A stretch of 64,000 nucleotides of DNA, from contig NZ_JAMGSI010000002.1 of the NCBI RefSeq assembly GCF_023516715.1, forward strand, positions 1,054,001-1,118,000, given 5' to 3'. The translations under genes were made by a program, and so were the position numbers. Shown here piece after piece: positions 16,449-26,570 of this stretch. Below the pieces are notes generated by a model. It did not search any database, was not told the origin of the DNA, and was given only the letters and a program-made list of their open reading frames with translations. The stretch's first letter is position 1; the number at the start of each line of letters is the position of its first letter. Source of the DNA: Akkermansia massiliensis (GTDB taxonomy: Bacteria; Verrucomicrobiota; Verrucomicrobiia; Verrucomicrobiales; Akkermansiaceae).

Positions 16449-18650
16449 ATGAAAACGCATTATTTCTACTCCATACCCTGTTTTGCGCTGACCTGCGCTC
16501 TTGCCGCCTGCTCTGACGACAATAAATCATCTTCCGCCAAGGCCGGACAGGATGCCGCCGGCTTAACCCCGGCTTCTTCGCTTGATCCCTCCGCCCCCGT
16601 TGCTTCCGATCTGGTGGCGAAGCGTGCGGAACGGCTCGGAATCGCCGCCCTCTTTCCCATGGACATGGGTATTGTAGCCGGTGTTTACGACGTCCCCGGC
16701 ATGATCAGGAGCGTTCAGAATCTGAACATGGTCAAAACCTGGGGTTCCTGCTCCGCTGGGGAAGACGCTGATGAATCCATAGCCATTCCGGGAGAGGATG
16801 CACCCAAGCCCGTCCGGAAAAAGTGCTCCGTCAACACCCCCGTCATTGACGCGATGATCGGCTTCGGCCCCGAATGGGCTCCGTGGATGGACAGCGCCCA
16901 GTCCGCTTTTACAGGCATGGGATTGCACCAAATGAAGGGAATTCTGTCCGGTTATAAGCTTTACCAGGATTTAATCAATGGTAACAAGAAAGCTAGTGAC
17001 GCAGAAGTGGAAGTAATGGGCAACAGATATACTGAAATGCTCATTAAGTGGATTGATTTGGTGGATATGCGCCCCTCTCAGGCCGCGACGGCTCCCGTAA
17101 TGGTAGCCGCCAAATTGACGCCGGAAGCCCTTGCCCAGGCCAAGGCTACCCTGAAGGACGCCAATCTCCCGGAAGGCATGGAACTGCACGGCATTGTTTC
17201 CCTGTATGACAAGACCTACAACGGCCTGGCTTGCAAGGTAGCGGAAGTGGACTGCAAGAAACTGCGGGCGAAGCTGGAAGAAAGGCTGGAAGAGGCTAAA
17301 GCCCAGATAACCGTCTCCCAGGAAAATCTGGACCGTCTCAAGGCGGCTCTCAAGCGTCTGGACGAATCCAAGCTGTATGTGGCCGTCGCTTTCGTGGATG
17401 ATACCCTCGTGGGCTTTATAACCACCAATCCTGAAAAGCAGGTCCGCCTGGCGGCTTCTCCCCAGGATTCTGTTCTGGCGCGTCCGGATTTCTCCATGGC
17501 TGACGCCCAGCTCCAGTATCCCGCCTATGGCCTGATATTTGCGGACAAGGCTTGCGCCAAGGGCCTTATTAACCTGGACATCGCCTACTACAAGGGCATG
17601 TTCTCCGGGTTGAAGGACCTGATGCAGACGGTAGGCACCGACTGGAAGATTGCCGATCTGGCTCCTTCCATGGCCGCGCTTGATTCCATGAAGGGCCGCC
17701 TCCTTGGGCTGTATGAAAAGGTGGCGCAGAATGCCACGCCCGTTTCCTACTACGCGTGGCAGGACCAGGGGGTGCATGTGGAAGCCTGCACGTATCCGCT
17801 TGAATTCTACCTCCTGGACGCTCCCTCCTCCATGAACTCCGTCCGTCCCGGGGCGGATACGGTGCTGTATTCTTCCTTCCGCATCAATCCGCAGATTGTT
17901 GACATGGGCTGCACCCTGTATGAAAACATCGCGCAGATCGGCTGGGATTACGGCAATGCGTATATTTCCAACCCGAAGCATGACGTAAGCGACCAGATCC
18001 GCATGGTTGCCCCCATGCTCCAGATGGCCCGGCCCACCATTGAAGAACTTTGGAAGGCGTACAAGACCGCACTTTCCGGCCTTACGGATTCCGGCGTGTT
18101 CATCATGGACATGCAGGGCGCTCCCAGCCCCACGCTCAAGAATGTTCCGGCCCCGCGCTTCTCCGCGGCTTATGAAGTGAAGAACCGTGCCGCCTTGGGC
18201 GAAGCGTGGCAGAAAGTGTCTGACGCCGCCAAGACCATCGTTACCCTGGCCAGCCAGGGCAAGATGACGGAATTGCCCTCCCCCAAATCCTCCGTGGAAG
18301 GGGATGTCACCACCTACGATTACGAGTGCCCGCTGGGCGCCGACCTGAATCCGGTGGTGAGCGTTTCCGACACCCGCTGGGCCATCAGCATGCCGAAGGC
18401 CTTCGGCATGGAAGTCGTCAAGGAATCCATGAAGGCCCCGGGGCAGGTGGCTCCGCTGGAATTCCAGCTTAACCTCGTTCCGGTCCGTGATGCCCTGAAG
18501 AGCGCGGCGGAAGGCAACAAGGATATCCGGAAGGCCGTGGAAACCCTGGACGTGATCACCTCCGACGTCACGGGCGTGCATGCTACGGGGCGCAAGGGCG
18601 CGGACGGCAGGGACGTGTATCACATCCACGTTATTTCCGCTGCCAAATAA
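16449..18650 (+). CDS. Large lipoprotein of unknown function
   Basis: No family recognised. The 733-residue product has a lipoprotein signal with lipobox ALAAC (lipid Cys21), a Ser/Ala-rich linker (22-55) and a large globular region. A helical stretch (about 275-310) of ELEERLEEAKAQITVSQ type is coiled-coil-like. The region around 340-520 has alternating strands and paired Cys. The N-terminal part mentions GSCSAGED and KKCSVNTP, possibly a disulfide loop. The start is ATG at 16449. It is a single gene with its own candidate promoter and a strong terminator, so it is probably an abundant outer-membrane lipoprotein. Confidence 0.75.
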   Translation: MKTHYFYSIPCFALTCALAACSDDNKSSSAKAGQDAAGLTPASSLDPSAPVASDLVAKRAERLGIAALFPMDMGIVAGVYDVPGMIRSVQNLNMVKTWGSCSAGEDADESIAIPGEDAPKPVRKKCSVNTPVIDAMIGFGPEWAPWMDSAQSAFTGMGLHQMKGILSGYKLYQDLINGNKKASDAEVEVMGNRYTEMLIKWIDLVDMRPSQAATAPVMVAAKLTPEALAQAKATLKDANLPEGMELHGIVSLYDKTYNGLACKVAEVDCKKLRAKLEERLEEAKAQITVSQENLDRLKAALKRLDESKLYVAVAFVDDTLVGFITTNPEKQVRLAASPQDSVLARPDFSMADAQLQYPAYGLIFADKACAKGLINLDIAYYKGMFSGLKDLMQTVGTDWKIADLAPSMAALDSMKGRLLGLYEKVAQNATPVSYYAWQDQGVHVEACTYPLEFYLLDAPSSMNSVRPGADTVLYSSFRINPQIVDMGCTLYENIAQIGWDYGNAYISNPKHDVSDQIRMVAPMLQMARPTIEELWKAYKTALSGLTDSGVFIMDMQGAPSPTLKNVPAPRFSAAYEVKNRAALGEAWQKVSDAAKTIVTLASQGKMTELPSPKSSVEGDVTTYDYECPLGADLNPVVSVSDTRWAISMPKAFGMEVVKESMKAPGQVAPLEFQLNLVPVRDALKSAAEGNKDIRKAVETLDVITSDVTGVHATGRKGADGRDVYHIHVISAAK

Positions 18651-18675
18651 CAGGGGTTTCCCATTGGATTTACAG

Positions 18676-18709
18676 GCTTCCGGGAAGAAATTTCCGGAAG
18701 CTTCTTGTT
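18676..18709 (+). terminator. Intrinsic terminator after the large lipoprotein gene
   Basis: GCTTCCGG (18676-18683) pairs with CCGGAAGC (18694-18701), followed by TTCTTGTT. It separates this gene from the ATP synthase operon. Confidence 0.75.
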
Positions 18710-18955
18710 CCTGCCGTTCTGGAAGTTATCTCCGGAAAAATTTTTTAATGCCCGGAAGAAAAAACGGAGTTTTGCAACGGCAAGCCTGCAGCCGCCTTAA
18801 GATTATATACAAATGTATATAATTTGTGCGCGTGCCAAGTTTTGGGCTTGCCAAGGGGGAGGGGAGAGTACACAATCAAAACCGTCAAATAAAGGGAATG
18901 GCTTCCCTTTTCCCGTATTTACAGGAGTTGGCGCGATAATGGTGAAAGATAGACG
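18710..18955. other. Upstream region of the ATP synthase operon
   Basis: No gene seen in the interval between the terminator and atpB. It is AT-rich around 18720-18830 and contains the perfect inverted repeat at 18802-18823. No atpI-like ORF precedes atpB. Confidence 0.6.
18802..18823. promoter_or_regulatory. Perfect 22-bp palindrome upstream of atpB (candidate operator/promoter)
   Basis: ATTATATACA-AA-TGTATATAAT, 10-bp arms with a 2-bp centre, about 133 bp before the atpB start. The right arm contains TATAAT (18818-18823), so a regulator binding here could cover the -10 element. No clear -35 is visible at 17 bp. Confidence 0.5.
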
Positions 18956-19894
18956 ATGAGCAGATTTTTCCAGTTCCTGTGGTTGGCGGCGTTGGCGGTG
19001 CCCGGCATGATGGGCGGTAGCGCGTGTGCGGCGGAGGAAGGAGCGGAGCACGGACTGGAGCAGGCCGCCCCCCACTTGTTCTCCATTCCGCTTCCAGGCG
19101 GCATTGAACTGCCGGTGTCCAACTCCATGCTGATGCTCTTTCTGGCGGTTCTGCTGATAGGGGTGGTCGTATGGTTCGCCACCCGCGCCATGCGCATTCT
19201 GCCGTCCCGGTTCCAGAATGCGGTGGAATATTTCTTTGAGACTCTGTACAACTTTGTGGAATCCCTGCTGGGGCCGCGACTGACGCGCAAGTACTTCTGG
19301 TACTTCGGAACCATCTTCACCATCATCCTGGTCAGCAACTACATGGGGCTTCTCCCCGGGGTAGGGACCATCACCTATAACGGAGTGCCGCTGTTCCGCG
19401 GGGCGAATGCGGACATGAACGTGACGATGTTCCTGGGCATCTTTTATGCGCTGATGTGGCTTTACTGGTCCATCCGGGAACAGGGCCTGAAAGGCTTCTT
19501 CATCCACTTGTTCGGGCCCAAGGGAAGACTGCCCGGCTTCATGGGATTCGTGCTGGTGCTCATCTTCATCTTCGTGGGGCTGGTGGACGTCCTGAGCATT
19601 ACGATCCGTCCTATTGCGCTGGCGGCCCGTCTTTACGGCAACATTTACGCCGGGGAAACGATCATTGACACCATGGCTCACATGTTCGGACCCGTCCTCA
19701 GCGCCCTGTGCGTACTCCCGTTTCTGGCGATTGAGCTGCTGGTGGGCTTCATCCAGGCTCTGGTCTTCCTCCTCCTGACGGCGATTTTCCTCAAACTGCA
19801 AGTGGGGGACGGGGATGCCCACGGCCATGCCGCCAAGGATGAGGGAAAAGAACCATCCGTGCCGGACAGCCTGCCGTCCGGAAAGGCCTCATAA
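18956..19894 (+). CDS. atpB: ATP synthase Fo subunit a
   Basis: The proton channel half of Fo, an inner-membrane protein. The 312 residues begin with a signal-peptide-like extension (to about SACAAEE), common in some phyla. The membrane helices follow; near the C-terminus is the conserved RLYGNIYAGE helix with the essential Arg and ELLVGFIQALVF, which lines the exit channel. A charged tail of about 30 residues ends the protein. It is the first gene of atpB-E-F-H-A-G-D-C. No atpI is seen before it. Confidence 0.95.
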   Translation: MSRFFQFLWLAALAVPGMMGGSACAAEEGAEHGLEQAAPHLFSIPLPGGIELPVSNSMLMLFLAVLLIGVVVWFATRAMRILPSRFQNAVEYFFETLYNFVESLLGPRLTRKYFWYFGTIFTIILVSNYMGLLPGVGTITYNGVPLFRGANADMNVTMFLGIFYALMWLYWSIREQGLKGFFIHLFGPKGRLPGFMGFVLVLIFIFVGLVDVLSITIRPIALAARLYGNIYAGETIIDTMAHMFGPVLSALCVLPFLAIELLVGFIQALVFLLLTAIFLKLQVGDGDAHGHAAKDEGKEPSVPDSLPSGKAS

Positions 19895-19976
19895 GCCGCA
19901 CCGCCAACTTTCCGTTCCGGACCATGGGCAACCTGTGGGGGAACGTTCAACAAAAAACATAAACCATACCAATAAC

Positions 19977-20198
19977 ATGATTGATCCTACCGCAATGACC
20001 TCCCTGGCCGAACTGTCCGGCAACGTGGGCTTCGGCCTCGTCACCATCGGCGCCGGCCTCGGCATCGGCCTCATCGGCGCGAAAGCCGCGGAAGCCACCG
20101 GGCGCAACCCGGGAGCCTCCTCCCCCATCATGGTGATTGCCATTACGCTGGCCGCCCTGATTGAAGGCGTGGCCCTCATCTCCATCTTTGTGAAATAA
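19977..20198 (+). CDS. atpE: ATP synthase Fo subunit c
   Basis: The 73-residue rotor-ring subunit: two helices joined by the polar loop EATGRNPGASS. Helix 1 has the GAGLGIGLIG packing motif; helix 2 carries the ion-binding Glu63 in AALIEGVAL. The residue after Glu is Gly rather than Ser/Thr and no Gln is present at the sodium position of helix 1, so a proton-type ring is more likely (inference). ATG at 19977 is chosen over further upstream starts because it gives the standard length. Confidence 0.95.
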   Translation: MIDPTAMTSLAELSGNVGFGLVTIGAGLGIGLIGAKAAEATGRNPGASSPIMVIAITLAALIEGVALISIFVK

Positions 20199-20279
20199 CC
20201 CGGAGGCCCCGTTCCCGGAGGGAGCTTCTTCCGCTCCGGGGCGGCGCAGCCGTTCCTGCCGGTCCGGAAAACTTCCGGC

Positions 20280-20828
20280 ATGTTTCAACCCGTTCATTTT
20301 ATGCTGAATCTCATAGCCGACCAGTCCTGGAATCCCTTTGCGCCCTTCGGGGTGACAAGCTGGGAACCCTTTGTTGCCAACCTGATCGCCTTCATCCTGA
20401 TGGTGGTGATCCTGCGCTACCTGGCGTTCAAGCCCATCCAGAACGTTCTGGAAAAAAGGCGCCAGCGCATTGAGGAGGGAGAGGAAATGCGTGAGGAAAG
20501 CGAGCGCCAGCTGGCTTCCGTGAAGGAACAGACGCATGAAATGCTGGTGGAAGCGGGCGAAAAGGGACAGGAAAAGATAGACGCCGCCAAGGCCGCCGCC
20601 TCCCGCCTGCTGGAGGAACAGGAAACCGTGGCCTCCCAAAAGGCGGAGGAAATAGTCAGAAAGGCCCGGCAGCTTGCGGAACTGGAACAGCAGAAGGAAC
20701 GCGAAGCGCTGAAAGAACAATTCGGCCAGCTGGTGGCCCTGGCTGCCGCGCAGGTCACCGGAAAAATGCTGACGGAAGAAGACCAGCGGAGAATCAACCG
20801 GGAAGCGATCGACAGCCTGGATTCCTGA
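20280..20828 (+). CDS. atpF: ATP synthase Fo subunit b
   Basis: The peripheral stalk subunit, 182 residues. One membrane helix (about 30-48, FVANLIAFILMVVILRYLAF) is followed by a long charged coiled coil (about 55-160) and a short C-terminal region that binds delta. Only one b-type gene is present, so the stalk is probably a b2 homodimer. ATG at 20280 or ATG at 20301 could be used; both leave the helix intact. It lies 81 bp after atpE and 8 bp before atpH. Confidence 0.93.
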   Translation: MFQPVHFMLNLIADQSWNPFAPFGVTSWEPFVANLIAFILMVVILRYLAFKPIQNVLEKRRQRIEEGEEMREESERQLASVKEQTHEMLVEAGEKGQEKIDAAKAAASRLLEEQETVASQKAEEIVRKARQLAELEQQKEREALKEQFGQLVALAAAQVTGKMLTEEDQRRINREAIDSLDS

Positions 20829-20836
20829 TACGCTTT

Positions 20837-21244
20837 ATGAAGATCGGAAAGGACACGCTCAATGCCGCCCGCAGGCTGTTCCGGCTCTGCATGGACGGGA
20901 ATACCGTGGCGGAGGACCGCGTGCGCCTGATCGCCCGGAAAATTGCGGAACGCAAACCCCGTAACTATGTCGCTCTGCTGACGGCCTTTTCCCGCATGGT
21001 GGAATACGCCGTGAAAAGCCGTACGGCCACCATTCAAAGCGCCGTACCGCTGACAGAGGAGGAACGCTCCCAAATTCAAGCCAAGCTGACGGCCAAATAT
21101 GGCGACGGCCTCTACTACCACTGGGAGGTGGCGCCGGACCTGCTGGGGGGCATCCGCATCCAGGTGGGGGACGACGTGAAAGACGGTTCCGTACGCTCCA
21201 GAATCGACCGTCTGGCCGAGATGGCCCGCAATCTTTCCAATTAA
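20837..21244 (+). CDS. atpH: ATP synthase F1 subunit delta (short form)
   Basis: Connects the b stalk to the top of F1. Position between atpF and atpA and the C-terminal pattern (YYHWEVAPDLLGGIRIQVGDDVKDGSVRSRIDRL, cited in part) identify it. That block matches the conserved delta C-terminus where a strand with GG-hydrophobic-x-hydrophobic precedes DGS-x-x-x-R-hydrophobic. At 135 residues it is some 40 shorter than the usual 175-180, mainly in the N-terminal helical domain. The start is ATG at 20837. Confidence 0.88.
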   Translation: MKIGKDTLNAARRLFRLCMDGNTVAEDRVRLIARKIAERKPRNYVALLTAFSRMVEYAVKSRTATIQSAVPLTEEERSQIQAKLTAKYGDGLYYHWEVAPDLLGGIRIQVGDDVKDGSVRSRIDRLAEMARNLSN

Positions 21245-21262
21245 CCAACGAAACTTTTTTCC

Positions 21263-22795
21263 ATGAGCAACATACTTCAAGAACTCGAAGCAGAAATTAA
21301 AAAAGCCACGGCTTCCGTCAGCCAGGAAAACGTGGGCGTTATTCGTTCCGTGGGGGACGGCGTCGCCAAAATCGAAGGGCTGAGCGGCGTGATGCTCAAT
21401 GAAATGATTGAGTTCCCCGGGGGCGTGATGGGCCTGGCGATGAACCTGGAAGAACATGAGGTGGGCGCCGTGATTCTGGGGGATGATTCCAATTTGAAGG
21501 AAGGGGACTTGGTCAAATGCTCCGGACGCCTTCTTTCCGTGCCCGTGGGGCGGTCCCTGCTGGGCCGCGTGGTGAACACGCTGGGAGAGCCGATTGACGG
21601 CAAGGGGCCGATTGAGGCGGAAGCGTATTATCCTGTGGAAAAAATCGCCTCCGGCATTATCTCCCGCCAGTCCGTCACTGTTCCCGTGCAGACGGGCATT
21701 CTGCCCATTGACGCCATGATTCCCATCGGCCGCGGCCAGCGCGAGCTTATCATTGGGGACCGCGCCACCGGGAAAACCGCCATTGCCATGGATACCATGA
21801 TCGCCCAGGCGGACCAGAACCGCCTGGCGGAGGAAGGCAAGCTGGCGGACCACCAGCCCCTTTACAACATCTACGTGGCTATCGGCCAGAAGCGCGCCAA
21901 CATCAGCCGCCTCGTGGCAAAGCTGGAAGAAACGGGCGCCATGAAATACTCCATCGTGGTGGCGGCCTCCGCCTCCGACCCTGCCGCCATGCTGTACCTG
22001 GCCCCGTATGCCGGCTGCGCGATGGGCGAATACTTCATGGACAAGGGGGAGGACGCCCTCATCGTCTACGACGACCTCTCCAAACATGCCGTGGCCTACC
22101 GCCAGATTTCCCTGATTCTGCGCCGCCCCTCCGGTCGCGAGGCGTATCCGGGGGACGTATTCTACCTGCACAGCCGTCTGCTGGAACGCGCCGCGCGCAT
22201 CAACAAGGAACACGGCGGCGGTTCCCTGACGGCCCTCCCCATCATTGAAACGCAGGCCGGGGACGTTTCCGCCTACATCCCCACAAATGTCATTTCCATC
22301 ACGGACGGCCAGATATTCCTGGAAACGGACCTGTTCTACCAGGGGGTGCGCCCCGCTATTAACGTGGGCATTTCCGTCTCCCGCGTGGGTTCCTCCGCCC
22401 AGACGAAAATCATCAAAAAACTGGCCGGCTCCATCAAGCTGGACCTGGCCCAATTCACGGAATTGCAGGCCTTCGCCCAATTCGGTTCCGACCTGGACCC
22501 CAGCACGAAGGCCAAGCTGGCCCGCGGCCAGCGCATCGTGGAACTCTTCAAGCAGAACCAGTATGAGCCCAAATCACTGGGGCTGGAGGCCGCGGACCTG
22601 TACGCCATGCAGAAGGGGTACTTTGACGATGTTCCGGTGGACAGGATCAAGGAATACCAGAACGCGTGGGAAGCCACCATGAAGGACCAGCATCCGGACC
22701 TGTTGGAAAGCATCCTGAGGGAAAAGGATCTGACGCCGGAAATAGACGCGGGGCTTAAAGCCGCCATTGAATCCTTCAAGCTCAGTTGGAACTAA
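21263..22795 (+). CDS. atpA: ATP synthase F1 subunit alpha
   Basis: The non-catalytic nucleotide-binding subunit of F1. 510 residues, standard length: beta-barrel (about 25-95), nucleotide domain with P-loop GDRATGKT (165-172) and [11 protein letters not shown] with the arginine finger, and helical C-terminal domain. Start ATG at 21263, 18 bp after atpH. Confidence 0.97.
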   Translation: MSNILQELEAEIKKATASVSQENVGVIRSVGDGVAKIEGLSGVMLNEMIEFPGGVMGLAMNLEEHEVGAVILGDDSNLKEGDLVKCSGRLLSVPVGRSLLGRVVNTLGEPIDGKGPIEAEAYYPVEKIASGIISRQSVTVPVQTGILPIDAMIPIGRGQRELIIGDRATGKTAIAMDTMIAQADQNRLAEEGKLADHQPLYNIYVAIGQKRANISRLVAKLEETGAMKYSIVVAASASDPAAMLYLAPYAGCAMGEYFMDKGEDALIVYDDLSKHAVAYRQISLILRRPSGREAYPGDVFYLHSRLLERAARINKEHGGGSLTALPIIETQAGDVSAYIPTNVISITDGQIFLETDLFYQGVRPAINVGISVSRVGSSAQTKIIKKLAGSIKLDLAQFTELQAFAQFGSDLDPSTKAKLARGQRIVELFKQNQYEPKSLGLEAADLYAMQKGYFDDVPVDRIKEYQNAWEATMKDQHPDLLESILREKDLTPEIDAGLKAAIESFKLSWN

Positions 22796-22816
22796 CGATT
22801 ACGGGAGCACTGAAAC

Positions 22817-25194
<2,378 letters not shown>

Positions 25195-25218
25195 CCCCTT
25201 TTCCCGCAATTCCACACC

Positions 25219-25641
25219 ATGAGCATGGAGTTCAAAGTCATTACCCCGGATGAAGTGGCCGTTGCCGCCACGGTGGAATACGTGTATCTGCCCGGCAGCC
25301 TCGGGGAGATGGGCGTGCTGGAACACCATACGGCCCTGATCACCTCCTTGGAACCGGGGGAACTCCGCTACAAGCCCCTGGATGGCCCGGAGGAAAGCAT
25401 GGTAGTGGGAACCGGCTTTGTCCAGGTCAATGACGACCACGTCCTGATGGTGACGGACTTGGCCCTCAACTCCTCCCAGATTGATGAAGGCAGCGTGGAA
25501 CGGGCCATTCAGGAAGCGCAGGAAGTGCTGAAGGCCCGCTCGGAAATGTCCCGCGAGGAACAGGCCCGGTTTGAGGCGAACCTGACCAAGCAGATCATGA
25601 TGCTCAACTTCAAGCGCAAACACAAATCCCCGGGCAGATGA
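25219..25641 (+). CDS. atpC: ATP synthase F1 subunit epsilon
   Basis: 140 residues: the N-terminal ten-stranded sandwich (MEFKVITPDEVAVAATVEYV, LPGSLGEMGVLEHHTALIT) and a C-terminal pair of helices (about 90-135), which in this family can inhibit ATP hydrolysis. Its stop overlaps the start of the DUF5069 gene. Confidence 0.94.
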   Translation: MSMEFKVITPDEVAVAATVEYVYLPGSLGEMGVLEHHTALITSLEPGELRYKPLDGPEESMVVGTGFVQVNDDHVLMVTDLALNSSQIDEGSVERAIQEAQEVLKARSEMSREEQARFEANLTKQIMMLNFKRKHKSPGR

Positions 25642-26195
25642 TGGCGGAAGACTGGAACGACACGTTTTACGACCTTTTCCGCGAGGCGGTGGGGCGTTAC
25701 CATGAAGGTCACAGGAATGTGGACGGCTTCTTTACGGACCAGGAAATCATCTTCCTGTCCTCCATCGGCTGCCGCACGCGGGAACTGTTTGACTTTGTGG
25801 AACTCTATGCCCGCACGGGAGAACCTTCCCCCACCACGGTACTATTGATGGCCGCGGCGCGCAGGGACTTCTTCCTGACCATCCAGCACGGGCAGTTTTA
25901 CCAGGGCAAGCCCGTCATCGGGTATGACCTGCCGGGCTTCGGGGATGAACTCAGCGGCCTTCCCTACCTTCCGCGCCTGATTGCCAAGGCGCGGGCCAAG
26001 CTGGCCGGCTCCATGGGGGATGACATCATCTACTGCTGTGAGAACGACCGCCGCTTCTTCCGGGAACACGGCAACATCCATCCCGCTGACTTCCTGCGAG
26101 TGGTCTGGGCCGCGGGAGACAGTGACCCCAAGGTGTACGATTACGTGCGCCAGTGCACGCTGAGTTCCACGGCCAAACCGGTCGATGGTGAATGA
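25638..26195 (+). CDS. DUF5069 domain protein coupled to atpC
   Basis: A 185-residue soluble protein with no signal peptide. The C-terminal half shows the DUF5069 pattern: SGLPYLPRLIAKARAKLAG, a polar loop, then YCCENDRRFFREHG and WAAGDSDPKVYDYV. The family has no known function. The ATG at 25638 overlaps the atpC stop (ATGATGG), so it is translated from the ATP synthase message. That makes a role in the complex or its regulation possible (inference). The N-terminal 85 residues, rich in aromatic and acidic residues, are not part of the usual domain. Confidence 0.7.
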   Translation: MMAEDWNDTFYDLFREAVGRYHEGHRNVDGFFTDQEIIFLSSIGCRTRELFDFVELYARTGEPSPTTVLLMAAARRDFFLTIQHGQFYQGKPVIGYDLPGFGDELSGLPYLPRLIAKARAKLAGSMGDDIIYCCENDRRFFREHGNIHPADFLRVVWAAGDSDPKVYDYVRQCTLSSTAKPVDGE

Positions 26196-26570
26196 TGTTT
26201 CTGCATCGTGACGGTGGGAGGAGGCTTGGTGAAGCAGAGCGTCTGTAGAACTGACGTTCGGTTAGATGGTGCTTCCAGGGAAATCTTATAGGAGGAAAGA
26301 AAGTTCGCTGACCGGCGGTATCTAGCGTCCTGGATATGGATGATCAGATGTCTTGTGCTTGATTGGGACTTTAAAGCTGGTCGCTGGAAAAATCTGTATT
26401 GCCGCCTTGATTAATCAAGAGAATCAGAAGAAGTATTATGTATTTTATGAAATACCTATGTTGATAATATTATCGTGTATTTGAATACCATAACGTTCCC
26501 GGCGTGTTTACACTGGTAATTCTTGTTCTCATGGTAGTCGCAACTATTGAGCCAACATCATTTCATTACC
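26196..26570. other. AT-rich upstream region of the Rhs gene
   Basis: No gene is supported in this 375-bp stretch. From about 26330 it is AT-rich and carries three palindromes: CTTGATTAATCAAG (26406-26419), GTATTT-TATG-AAATAC (26440-26455) and GATAATATTATC (26463-26474). They may be promoter or operator elements for the Rhs gene. Confidence 0.5.
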
